Part shown: piece by piece, positions 46,801 to 57,683 of the stretch | How positions within the stretch are numbered: position 1 is the stretch's first letter | How the letters are laid out: each line of letters starts with the position of its first letter | Source of the DNA: Ceratotherium simum simum | Taxonomy: Eukaryota > Chordata > Mammalia > Perissodactyla > Rhinocerotidae | Direction: 5' to 3' | DNA length: 64,000 nt | Assembly (NCBI RefSeq): GCF_000283155.1 | Contig: NW_004454180.1 | Location: 20,824,413-20,888,412 of the forward strand | Position numbers and translations under genes: made by a program | The notes under the pieces: model-generated | The model's input: the letters and a program-made list of their open reading frames with translations, nothing else | What the model was told of the DNA's origin: nothing | Databases searched by the model: none

Positions 46801-47694
46801 CTGGTAATTGAGAGTAGAAACAAACTCAAAGAGACCCTCTGCTCCTCCTCTGTCCGTACCTAAAACAAACAAGAACATGTAAAAGATGCATCCAAATTCC
46901 AGGGACTTAAGTGAGTGATGAAGGAGGCTTGGTCAGAGCACTAAAATCACCAGAGAAGAAATGAGTCCCTCATTTGATGAGGAGACCCTGTGTCTCTGAG
47001 TGCCTTATGATCGCGCAGTATCAGACACACCTGTTCAGCCTTCGTCCCAAACTCACTCAGTGCAGGACAGAAAACTCCCAACACTAAGAGCAAATTTGTT
47101 ATCATTTCAATGATCCTAATCATAAAGTAATCCTGCTTCATGCAAATATCATTACATAGTCATGTCCTTCCAACTCCTTATCGACTCTTGTAATCCCACA
47201 CGGCCATCGAGCTTAACCCCACCGCACATCCACCAAGGGATATCTGCAGCTTCCTTCATTTACACAGCACTTTTGTGCAGTGCCTACCTTGCAATGTGGC
47301 AGGCAGCACCCTCTTCTGCCCTATTTCGCCCTTGCACCTAAAGGTAGTGTGTGCATTTTCTTTCATGAATTCCTCACTCTGAAACGTGTCATGTCCTCAT
47401 CCAGATGTTGTGTAGTTTTTCCTCCTTAGTTCCTTGCAGAAGTGCTTCCAGCTTGGCCCTTCCTTACTTGTCTTCTGCTCCTGGTCAGATCTTTATTCCT
47501 CCCCTACCAGCCTTTTTTCAGTCTTCAGAAATTTCAGCACTAACACCATGTCTCCATTTCTTTACGAAGAGTCTTTCTAGAATTTTTCGATAAAATACAG
47601 TTCTGATATTTCCAAAGGTAGTTTTTAAATATATTAACCCAAAATATGGTTAATGAGTCAGATGATAAGGGATGGCAGTGATCTGTAGATCTCT
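46801..47694. other. Non-coding, nothing recognised
   Basis: No element assigned. Possible faint L2 at 47260-47320 (ttacacagcacttttgtgca). Confidence 0.4.
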
Positions 47695-47830
47695 GGAAAG
47701 GAAAGGACTGGATGCTAAAGCCCAGGTTCCAATCTTGGAGCCGGCTGTGTGGCCTCGGAGGAGGTAACATCTCTAGGCCACTCTTGTCCATGTGGAAAAT
47801 GAGGAATGAGACCTTATAATTGTTAAGATA
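47695..47830 (+). repeat. MIR SINE fragment
   Basis: Sense core: aggttccaatcttggagccg, gctgtgtggcctcggaggag, then ccatgtggaaaatgaggaat. Diverged. Confidence 0.65.
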
Positions 47831-50139
47831 GCGTCGATCCCTAAAAATTTCTAGTCGTCATAGAAACCAATTTTCACTGAAATAAGAACATGTTCAGAAT
47901 TACCATTATGACACTTAAGGATTTAAAAATCACAACCCTCTATGCTCATGTTCCCAATCAATCAAACATTAGTTTCCTTTCTCAAAATAAATTTGCATTT
48001 ATATTTTGCACATGATTCCTAATTTGGTTTAGTTTGTGCTTTCTAATCTAGACTTTTGTAAAACTTTTACTGAAAAATAATCCAATTGACTAGAACTTAT
48101 TTCTCTGCTAAGAGGCAGAATAAGTCCTTAATTTCAAGTCTCTTTATGAATTCCAACAACTTAGTTTATATTCATTTATTTACAGTACATTAGCTGCCTT
48201 TTTTCACACACGAGAAGTTTGAATCTAACTTATTTAGGCTAGAGCAAATTTACTGAGATCAAATGCAGTATTTGGCTTTTTAATCACAAAACATCAATGT
48301 TATTTAAGACAATGGAATATCAAGTATATTAATGCCTTTTGGCTCTGTAACTAGTTATCCTGAAAATGAATTTGTTATCTTCTTGGAAGTATAGAATGCT
48401 ATATCTTCGTGCTTTTAAAAGATCTTTTCTAAAAAATCATTTCATTTCAAGATCACAACCAAATAATGTAGTAAACATATTGCAAAAATCAGAAAGAACC
48501 ATGAATATAAGACTCTTGGTTAATTAACCCTTGAATAGGGAGAGGAGTAGAATGTTGATTAAACAGTGTTGAAATAATTTCAACGGGCATATCTAAGAAC
48601 ATAAATTTTGGAATTTGAGATAATTTTAAAAGACTTCTGGTTTCAGAGATTTCAGCCATACGTGCTAAGTCTTAAGTCACAGTGCATAAGAAAGCTCTGC
48701 TGTAGCACAAAACGTTCAACTAACTTAAGCTCATTAGCCGGTGTAAAGAAAAATAATAAAAGTAAAGAGAAAACATAAATGAATCAAATCCCATAATTTA
48801 TATGTTTCTGATTTCCTATGTCTTTACTTTTATCTAACTGCCATATGATGATAACAGTGAATTAAAACATCGCTATAATTGTGTTTTTCCATTACTCTTA
48901 GTATCTATAACAGAATTTTTACTTTATGTGTTGGAATGCCTTGCTATTTGTTGGATATAAATAGATTCAGTATTGTCTGTCTATGCCTTTCATCATTACA
49001 TAAGTCTGCCTTCTTATTTGACTTTATGATATTTCCCTTAAATTTTACTGATTTAAATATGAGGAGAAAAACAATGGTGGAAACAATAATATCAGACAGA
49101 TAGTTTTGTCCACTGTTTTATCCTAACCTTTGACTTTTACTCTAAGCACGTCTTTTGTATATGCAAAAATTTAGATAAATTACTTTATTTTTGATCTGCA
49201 TCCTGCCTTTGGACTTTTGTAACTGGCCTTTTATCTATCTCAAGAAATAAGAAGTACACATCTTAAATGCCCATTATGTTTCCAAGAATTGTGCTAAACA
49301 TTAAGGATACTATATAAAAGATACTGGCACCAGGTTTTATTCAGCTTTTTGTCTTTTACTGAATTAACCATGATTTTTTAAATTTAGAAATTTAATCAAT
49401 TTATAGCATTAATGATATATATACATATATATATATATATATATCTGTGGTGTTGATTATCTTAAAAACTTCTCTGGCTATTATTAATCCTTTATACAAC
49501 TCAAATAGCCCACAATAACTTCAGATCCGACTATATGGGAAAGAGAAGTGGTATATTTTATGGTTTTATCTTTTCAGTCCCCTGCCATCCTATTAATCTA
49601 ATTGGAACTATGAAAACATTGCTGTGGGTTTTTGTATTGTGTATTTTTTGTAATGTGTTTGTTTCAATGCTCAGATAATTCTAACCAGCTACAGTTATTG
49701 CTTTCAGTGTTCTTATTTCCTGAACTCTTCTATAAATGGGTCTGTCAGCATTTGTTTTCATCAGCAACATCCCTGTTCAAAAATTCTTTCTGAAATTCAG
49801 GCTTCAATAACAGGAGGAATTTCCTTAATAAAATTTTGGTAAAAGGGCATATTTCATAACTATCCAAAGACATATCTGATAATTCTTTCTTATGCTTCCA
49901 TATACAAAGATCAATACAGCTGCATATGCAATTCTTGAAACATGCCCTTCTCTCCCAGAATTTCTCATTTAACTCTACTTTTTATTTATTTCCAAGTAGC
50001 ATGATTTTTCTCCTTATTAGCTTACATATTTATCTTATATTATATTTATAATTTTATGAGATGATATGGCAGTCATGAGGACTCTCACGAATATCATGCT
50101 TCATCACGTTTTCTAGGCACTTAATAGGATTATACTTCT
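47831..50139. other. AT-rich non-coding, probably old LINE debris
   Basis: No gene. The stretch 48890-49250 (T-rich, ttggaatgccttgctatttg and similar) may be antisense L1M, but I cannot prove it. A TA microsatellite lies within (separate entry). Confidence 0.4.
49413..49444. repeat. (TA)n microsatellite
   Basis: Runs of atatatatacatatatatat with one cat interruption. Likely length-polymorphic. Confidence 0.85.
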
Positions 50140-50345
50140 CTGCCTTTTTCAATTTAGACATGGTCACGTAATTTGCTTTGGCCAACAACAACAAAAAAAC
50201 AACAAAATTGAAGTGACATACGGTATTTCCGTGTGAAAGCTATAAAGGCGTGTGCAAATCACCTTCTTGTTGATGGAACTTTTGTCAGCCAGAGTCCCTG
50301 AGGGACTAGAAAGGCAGAGTCCTTCCCTTCCCCAAATAGTATTCA
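50140..50345 (+). repeat. Unclassified interspersed repeat fragment, LTR-like
   Basis: catggtcacgtaatttgctt, tggccaacaacaac and the following ctataaaggcgtgtgcaaat recall a known old LTR pattern (cttgctttggccaatg...). Family not assigned. Confidence 0.35.
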
Positions 50346-51159
50346 TTGGACTTATAGGATAAGCAAGAATTTAATTTTTTTTTTTTATGTTCAGATTTGG
50401 AAGTTGGTTGTTTCTTCAACATAATTGTTTTATCTTGACTGACGAGGACTATATCTTGTGATCAGTGTTCTTTGTTAATTGTAGATACAACCCAGTGAAT
50501 CCTATCTATTTTGGGATACTTTTTCCTATTCAATTAAGAGGAAGTATCTTCAACTATATGTGTGATTATCAGTCCTGTGCTAGTTAGTCTTTCTTCTCAT
50601 CTAATAATATCTAGTACTCAAAGGTCAGATCTCTGAGAGTAGTTTTTCAGATCCATCATCTCTGTGGAGAGCTAAATAATATTCCTAATGGTTTGTATTT
50701 TGGTGAAGCACAAAGAGACACGGTTTGGATAGTGAGATCTAATGGATGTTCCTCTCATCTCTTAACTCTTTAAGGTTCTAGATAACTCTCACACTTATTT
50801 TCTTTTGTCCAGCTTTGTTCTATCCAGTATAGATTACACCTTTTACTGATTTCAACAGAATTTTTAGCCCATTTAGTGCAACATTCGTTATACTACAATA
50901 TTTTCAAAATCTGCTGTCTGATAAAGGAGATGGTCACTTCAAGCACTAATTACTTGTATTCAAAGTACTCAGGTAAGAAAACCCTTGAACAAATCCCTAA
51001 GGAATATCAGGGCCCAGGCAATAAAGCTAAACATAAAGAGCTGATAAGGTAGCGGATTGGTGTGTAAACCTACAAAGACTGGCAGAAAAACACTGGAGAG
51101 TGAGTGGAGGTTGATAATGAGTTTGCCAGGGATAGAGCATGTCAGATATTGTTTGTATC
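50346..51159. other. Non-coding, nothing recognised
   Basis: No element assigned. Confidence 0.45.
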
Positions 51160-51310
51160 TTATATCCTTTACCTTCAGAAAAATCTCCCGATACGCAATT
51201 TTACAGATGAGAAAACTGAGTTCAGAGAGGTTAAAGATTATGATGGGATCTCACAGAGCAAGTAACCTGCAGAGTTTATAAATTAAACTCGTCATTATTC
51301 CTACACCACA
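51160..51310 (-). repeat. MIR SINE fragment
   Basis: Antisense: acgcaattttacagatgaga, aaactgagttcagagaggtt, aaagattatgatgggatctc, cagagcaagtaacctgcaga. Core clear, ends diverged. Confidence 0.75.
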
Positions 51311-52902
51311 TTGCCTTCTGGGAAGCAGGAGGTTTTTCATTTAGGGCCAAGGAATATGGCCTCTAGGAAGCTTAGTAATGTTTTTCTTTGTCTAGTTTAT
51401 GTCCATATATTTCCTCTGTGTTTATTTCCTTGTGCTCCCAGGAAGCAGATAGGGCACACACAGCAGGGGACAGCATTTCCAGATCTAGGTGATGTTACTC
51501 TGTTGCTCCCCATGGTTTAATCAGGTGAAATATTCATGATCCCTGCTTTTACTTCAGCCTTTCCTCCAGAGGGTCACCCAGGACCAGGCAGTGACAATTC
51601 CGGCTACCTGGCTCCTTTTGCTAGAAGGTGACTTCTGACCAGGTACTAATCAAAAGTTCTCCAACTCTTTTTACTCCATAAAATATTTTAGTACCAGGGT
51701 TAATTCCCAATAACTTTTTTTTTTCTGAAAGTGATTATTTGGGAGCAAATTGAATGAGGAGAGGCAATCTATATCTAAGTTGATGTAAGGCATAAAAATA
51801 TTAGACAGGAAGCTAGAGATGAGAGCAAAGGAAGCTCTGTAGGTAAATACCTAGGGATTAGCAAAAATTCCTGGAAGAAATTTTGGCTTTCAAAGACTGT
51901 GGAATTGTTGGATCTAAGCCAAAATCACCAATACAAATTGTAATCTCTCTTTCATAGTTTCACTTTCTTTGTTTATGAGTTGCATTATGAATAATCTCTT
52001 CATATTCTTTTTATTCTCTGCAGCTATGCTTTATCTTCATTTAAATATATCAGATAAGTTTCAAATTTGGGTGGTTATGTTATGTATCCCTTTAAAAATA
52101 TTCCTGATCATTTTTGATTGCCTCATCTCTGCATGATATTTTCAATCTTCTCCATTATTTCTTTAAACACTTTAAACATACTTATTTTGTACATTGATCG
52201 CTATATTTTTAGTAGCTGTGCTCTATGGATATCTCATTCTGCAGTCTGTAGTTTCTGTTGACTCCTTATTGGATTATTGCATTTCCTCATCTGTTTCCTA
52301 GATTTAACTATGAGCTGTTTGGTGGAACTTTAATTTTGGGAATCCTCAGGGCCTACAGTGAGATGATTTATCTTTGTTTCTGCCAGTACTAGGGAGCTCT
52401 ATCAATCTGGGCACAAAACTTTTAAATTTTGTCTCTTGATTTAGATTTCACAGCATGAGAATGTGGTGTAATTCAAATTGCAGGCCTGCATGAGAGAAGG
52501 GGCTATGGATACAAATTATTGGGGAAGACAATATTCTTTCACCACCAAAGTCCAAGAGGCACAGCTACGCTTCTTTTTGTTTCATTTGGCCAGTGTGCAG
52601 ATTTGTCTATGCGCCCCCTTTCCATCAAGATACAGTTATTTGGGTGCCTGTCTGGATGTGGAGACTCTCAGGTTCAGCTCCCTGACTCATCAGGCCCAAG
52701 TCCTATTTCACAGCAGGGCTGAGGGCCAGCAAAGCTCGTGGTTTCTGGGTTGGGCACTCTTCCAGGGAAGCCCTGGCTGCTGTGTGGATTTTACAGTCCA
52801 GATTTAGCTCAAAGTTTTTTGTACCATTTGTGTATGTGTAGGTTTTTTTTTTTTGGTGGTGTTATAGTTCATGGAGGACTTTTCTTACTGTTTCATGAGC
52901 TC
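51311..52902. other. Non-coding, unassigned, possibly antisense L1 UTR
   Basis: No gene. 51960-52800 is T-rich, then GC-richer, in an order that could be an antisense L1M UTR. Support is weak. ORFs at 52478-52807 and 52519-52722 are in different frames of the same strand and show no domain. Confidence 0.35.
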
Positions 52903-52914
52903 TGTAATGCTTTT

Positions 52915-53083
52915 CTTTTTTTTTTTTTTTGTGAGGAAGATCAGCCCTGAGCTAACATCCATGCTAATCCTCCTCTTTTTGCTGAGGAAGACCAGCTCTG
53001 AGCTAACATCTATTGCCAATCCTCCTCCTTCCCCCGCCCCCCACCAAAGCCCCAGTAGTTAGTTGTACGTCATAGTTGCACGT
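52915..53083 (-). mobile_element. ERE-type SINE, 5'-truncated (tail and middle only)
   Basis: Poly-T, two modules (gaggaagatcagccctgagc and gaggaagaccagctctgagc), then ccccagtagttagttgtacg and tcatagttgca, where it stops. The tRNA-like head is missing. The target-site duplication is tgtaatgctttt at 52903-52914 against tgtaatgttttt at 53084-53095, so the copy inserted already truncated. Confidence 0.92.
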
Positions 53084-53095
53084 TGTAATGTTTTT

Positions 53096-54033
53096 CAAAG
53101 TATGCTAGCTCTACTTTAAGCAGTATTTCGGAGTCTTGCAGAGGAAGGGTATTTCAGAATAGCTGGTCTTATTAAACTACTGCAACAGAAATGCCACGAA
53201 TTTTGTTGTTTTGTAAAAAATTAGATTTCACATCAAGCTCACTAGCAAATTTTAAATCCAACTCCAAGCAAAATACGTGTGGGGGTTTGCTATAACTTTA
53301 CGTATTTCAAATTTTTTTTCAGAGTCAGACATGAAAATTATTTCAACTGTCAAATAGTTCTATCAGTCTTTAAAAAAAAAAGAGCAGTTTCTTTCCCTCA
53401 CGTTCTTCTACCATAAGTCCATCCTCCCAGAGGCAACCACATTAAACTTTTAGCTATTTCTCATTACTGGCCTCCATATTTTTATATAATATTTTTATCA
53501 ATATTTCTTAATTTAAATCATTTAATTTGACCTCTTTCTGTGGACAATAAGGATTTGACCTTCTAAACCCCCTCGATTTTCATTTAACTATCATTTAAAA
53601 ATAATTATATCATAATTTTGGTTAAATCAATTTTCAGAATTTACATTATTATGACTTTATATTCAGTACAGGGCCAAATAATATTTCCTATTTATGTTTC
53701 CTTTCCTATACAACACACTGTTTTACTTGGAGTCAATAATTTTCTCATATATTTACTTAAATGGTTTCTTACATACCTATAGTCTCTCAAGCCTGCTTAC
53801 TACATGGCCAGATCATGGAATAATCTGCATTTTTCCCTGAAGTCCCCCCTCCTACAACTATCCATTCTACTAGCCCAACAGGGAGAGCTTCACAGCTGTC
53901 GTCTAGAAACTTTGCCCTTCTCCTATTACTGGAACCCTATTTTCTGGACCCAATATTTTCCTTTTCCTTCGTGGTTTTTTGCTTTCTAGTTTTAGTAGAA
54001 ACACCTCCTCAATGGCTTCCTAGGAGATATGCA
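53096..54033. other. Non-coding, nothing recognised
   Basis: AT-rich 53400-53780 (cctcccagaggcaaccacat) could be antisense L1 UTR. Not firm. Confidence 0.4.
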
Positions 54034-54123
54034 TGTGTTACTGCACAAAGTGCTCAATCTGCTTGCCGCAAGACGATGCTGATTTGTCGAGAGGCAAGAC
54101 AGTGGTAGAGAAAGGACTTTATT

Positions 54124-54425
54124 TTTTTTTTAATGTGAGGAAGATCCCTGAGCTAACATCCATGCCGATCCTCCTCTTTTTGCTGAGGAAGACCGGCTCT
54201 GAGCTGACATCTATTGCCAATCCTCCTCCTTTTTTTTTTTCCCCTTTTTCCTCCCCAAAGCCCCAGTAGATAGTTGTATGTCATAGCTGCACATCCTTCT
54301 AGTTGCTGTATGTGGGTCGCGGCCTCAGCATGGCCAGAGAAGCGGTGCGTCAGTGCGCGCCCTGAACGAACCAGGCTGCCAGTAGCGGAGCGCATGCACT
54401 TAACCGCTAAGCCACGGGGCCACCT
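54124..54425 (-). mobile_element. Young ERE SINE inserted in the LTR
   Basis: Full length: poly-T, two modules (the first with a small deletion, gaggaagatccctgagc), T-rich linker, ccccagtagatagttgtatg, then a head ending cttaaccgctaagccacggg. An exact 16-bp target-site duplication, gagaaaggactttatt, lies at 54108-54123 and 54426-54441. A small deletion in the B-box region (cgccctgaacgaaccagg) should weaken its polymerase III promoter. Confidence 0.95.
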
Positions 54426-54498
54426 GAGAAAGGACTTTATTAAACAATGAGCTAGCTGATTGGAAGATGGCGGACTAGTGTCCTAAAGAACCATCTTA

Positions 54499-54872
54499 AA
54501 TACCGTATGATTTCCTTCATTAAGTAGTAGATAATAACAACAATAAACAAACATATAGAGACAGAGATTGGATTGGTGGTTACCAGAGGGGAAGGGGGGA
54601 TGGAGGAGGGCGAAAGGGATAATTCAGCACATGTGTGTGATGATGGGTTGTAATNNNNNNNNNNNNNNNNNNNNNNNNNNNNNNNNNNNNNNNNNNNNNN
54701 NNNNNNNNNNNNNNNNNNNNNNNNNNNNNNNNNNNNNNNNNNNNNNNNNNNNNNTGGTGAACATGATGTAATCTATGCAGAAATAGAAGTATAATGATGT
54801 ACACCTGAAATGTATACAATGTTATAAACCAATGTTACTGCAATAAACAGAGAATTAAAAAAAAAAAAAAGA
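54499..54872 (+). mobile_element. Young L1 3' end with an assembly gap
   Basis: Starts aaataccgtatgatttcctt, then cattaagtagtagataataa, gagacagagattggattggt, and after the gap gtgaacatgatgtaatctat up to a poly-A run ending at 54871. Same family as 41262-41483 and 55995-56432. 5'-truncated. I see no clear target-site duplication. Its 5' end shares aaatacc with the local LTR context, which may be junction microhomology. Confidence 0.88.
54655..54754. other. Assembly gap, exactly 100 N
   Basis: A run of 100 unknown bases inside the L1 3' end. The flanks are gggttgtaat and tggtgaacatg. In the intact copies these are joined by only tagtatttggg (11 bases). ORFs that cross it are meaningless. Confidence 0.99.
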
Positions 54873-55994
54873 AGGTACAGAATGTTGAAGCAGTTAATTA
54901 GGGCCAGTGGGCTATAGAGGATGGGGTCAGGGAATGTTGACCATCTGGCGTTGCAGACTGGGAGTCGCCACACCAGGCCCTTCAGCTGTCATCAATGATG
55001 GATACAAGCATAGATTCTCTGTCCAAAGGTCATCATATTCCTAAGGAATTCAAAAGAACAAAGTTATCTCTTTTTTTTGCAGCTGGGAGGTATGTATGTA
55101 AGCAGGGGTCAGAAAACCTACAGAGCGTGCATATTTCCCAGAGGATGGTTATCAACTCATCTACACTACATGCAGGCTCAAGCATTCCCTATGGGGGAAG
55201 AGAAGCCAAGGTTGTAGAGAGTTATAAGATGGCTTCCCTTAGGCCTAGTCTGGTTTGGTCTATATCACATGGGAGGTAATATTTTTGAGAACTGTTACCA
55301 AGTAAAGACTTTCTCCACCTGATGCGCACAGAAGCCAATACTGAGGGAAGGTGCAGTTTATGACTCAATCAGTTGGTAAGGAGATAGAAGGAAAGGCTCT
55401 CAACTCTGTCTTCTCCTGATCTGGGGTATGGGGTAAGGTTTAAGGGATTAGGGAGGGCAGGCTGGTATGCAGAAGCACTGGCAGGATGAGTTTTGATTGG
55501 CAAATCAAAATTTTTCTTCTGTGCATGCTTCTGGCTGGCTCACATCCCTGAAAAATAACTTTTAACATCCTGTTGTTAAGATGAGGTCAGTTATGAAGGT
55601 TACCAGGAAAAGCACAGTAAATAAGGGTAAAGTTGTTATGTAGACATAAGTCATCGCCTTCTCTACTGATAAGAGTTTCTAGAGATTTAGTCATTCTCTC
55701 CTTCCTGGCACAGAGAGGAAGTCACCTTTACAAATGGAGATTTCTCTTATAAATGTAGAGTTCCCTTACAAATGGGTAACTTCTACTAGGTTTCCAAAGC
55801 TTTCCCTGTGTCTGCTCTTTCTTAAAAATAATCAGCCTAAAATAATTCTTATGCCAAAGAGACATATTTTGGGATGGCAAATTCTGTTCCCGGTCCAGTG
55901 GTTACAGAACTTGCACATCTAGGAATATTATTAGTCCATAGTCATCCTTAATGATCACAAGTGAGGTTGCTACAAGCAAGGTTGCCCATTTCTT
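54873..55994. other. Rest of the LTR and short spacer
   Basis: This is the bulk of the LTR called at 54034-55906 after the L1. The 94-codon plus ORF at 54995-55279 has no recognisable viral or cellular domain. The last 88 bp are the flank carrying the left target site of the next L1. Confidence 0.45.
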
Positions 55995-56432
55995 TTTTTT
56001 TTTAATTTTTTGTTTATTGCAGTAACATTGGTTTATAACATTGTAAAAATTTCAGGTGTTCATCATTATACTTCTATTTCTGCACGGATTACATCATGTT
56101 CACCACCCAAATACTAATTACAACCCATCACCACACACATGTGCCTAATTATCCCTTTTGCCCTCCTCCCTACCTACTTCCCCTCTGGTAACCACCAATC
56201 CAATCTCTGTCTCTATGTGTTTGTTTGTTGTTGTTATTATCTACTACTTAATGAGTGAGATCATACGGTATTTGACCTTCTCCCTCTGACTTATTTCACT
56301 TTGCATAATACCCTCAATGTCCATCAATGTTGTCACAAATGCCTGGATTTCATCGTTTCTTACGGCTGAGTAGTATTCCATTGTGCATATATACCACATC
56401 TTCTTTATCCATTCGTCCCTTAATGGGCAGTT
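55995..56432 (-). mobile_element. Young L1 3' end, antisense, 5'-truncated
   Basis: Plus strand: poly-T, ttgtttattgcagtaacatt, tcaccacccaaatactaatt, ctggtaaccaccaatccaat, tactacttaatgagtgagat, then the ORF2-end block gtagtattccattgtgcata, tataccacatcttctttatc. An exact 16-bp target-site duplication, aggttgcccatttctt, lies at 55979-55994 and 56433-56448. It is in inverted orientation to the L1 at 54499. Confidence 0.96.
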
Positions 56433-56448
56433 AGGTTGCCCATTTCTT

Positions 56449-57015
56449 AGCAGATTTTCACACGTATGGCCTAACAGGGGAATTCCTGGGTCAGAAGATA
56501 TCAGAAGAGTGATTCTACACTGAATTGAGTTGTAAGATTTGCATTTTTTTCTCTCTCAGGGAATTTGAACAAACATATCCTTTACAGAGTTCATTACAGT
56601 CCGTCTCCTCACATGTGCTATTTACAGATCCCATCACCGACCATTCCTTCCTCATTGTTTTGTTATAAAACTAAACAGAAATAGTAATGGCCTCTCACAG
56701 AGTTGTTGAGAGAATGCCCATATACGACACATATTTGGTGAATAAGATATAGCTGCTCACTTTTCTTCCTCTCACTGTAGTTACTCATGGAACTAGAGAG
56801 GGGAAAAAACCCATAATAGAACAATGGAAGAAAAAACTTACCTGTGGGGATCTTTGGTTCAAAATAAGTATGGTGGGGTTGAGGGGAGTAATAGTATTAA
56901 ATCATGTTAGCATATTCATAACCATTGCCTAAACTACTTTCAAAATGAATTGACTGAGTTTACATTAAAAGACATGAGTGCAGTTTAAAAATGAAGGAAG
57001 ATAAGAGAGAAAAAA
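56449..57015. other. Non-coding, nothing recognised
   Basis: No element assigned. Confidence 0.45.
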
Positions 57016-57600
57016 ATGAAGATTAAACAAGTCATGAAACATGAGGGGAAAGAAACCAAGAACATAGAAATACATAGTTATTGCTATTGGTTCCTAAATT
57101 TATCCACAGAGACCCATATTTCCATGTTTAGGAACCTGGAAGCTGTGTATTTTAATGTGTCGCTGGTTTTCAGCTCCTCATCCTCCAACCACTACCTCCC
57201 TCCCCCGCCACCAGTGAGGGGCAGACTCCTTTCTTCAACCACGGTATTCCATGTTTTGCTGTCTGGCTACTTCTCCGAATCCACCATTTCTTGTGAGACC
57301 ACACTGAAAACAAATAAACGAGCACGCTCCACACATCAAAAGAGACCTAAAGGGAAGAAGAATGAGATTGGGGCCAAAAGGTTAAGAGCAGAGAGATGTA
57401 GTCTCTCTTTTTCTGGGCCAGTACATGATGCTTTCTGTCTGAGTGAGCAATTACAGACCTCTGGCGAGCCAGGTTTCTGTACTTCTGCCCCAAACGTTGA
57501 TAATTTAGTCCTCAGTGTAGTTGTCCTTGAATTTTTCATATTTTTTCTCCTGATGCTCCGGGTCAAAAAGTCTCAGGTAAAAACTTCCCATTCTCTGTAA
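57016..57600 (+). other. 194-codon ORF, no recognised product
   Basis: The longest plus ORF outside simple repeats: ATG at 57016, stop at 57598-57600. The predicted product has a Ser run followed by six Pro in the window HYLPPPPPVRG (about residues 59-69), a basic Lys/Arg-rich middle (residues about 100-125) and a hydrophobic segment near the end (VVVLEFFIFFLLML, about residues 168-181) followed by KK. No family is recognised. A 76-codon ORF lies on the opposite strand. There is no strong start context, promoter or splice site to support it. Chance, an old retrocopy or an unknown gene all remain possible. Confidence 0.2.
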
Positions 57601-57647
57601 TCAATTCTCAATTGCAAATTGCTGCTGTGACAGTGCTAAAGTGTTGC

Positions 57648-57651
57648 TTAC

Positions 57652-57683
<32 letters not shown>
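57648..57683 (+). repeat. (CA)n microsatellite
   Basis: About 18 CA units with one CG interruption near the start. Typical dinucleotide repeat. Confidence 0.93.

Larger units (their letters stand above)
54034..55906 (-). mobile_element. LTR of an endogenous retrovirus carrying nested insertions
   Basis: Plus-strand outer edges would be tgtgttactgc near 54034 and agtggttaca ending at 55906. A polyadenylation signal (complement of tttatt) lies at the ERE target site (aaaggactttatt). The right end (aataatcagcctaaaataat, then ccaaagagacatattttggg) matches the solo LTR at 23668-24242, so the two belong to related families. Without its ERE and L1 passengers it would be about 1.2 kb. That is long, and I see no target duplication, so edges and unity are tentative. 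No readable viral gene. Confidence 0.5.

Noticed and set aside
14563..55906. A complete endogenous retrovirus between LTRs
   Set aside because: The LTRs lie far apart, belong to different families and have no readable viral coding region between them; they behave as solo LTRs.
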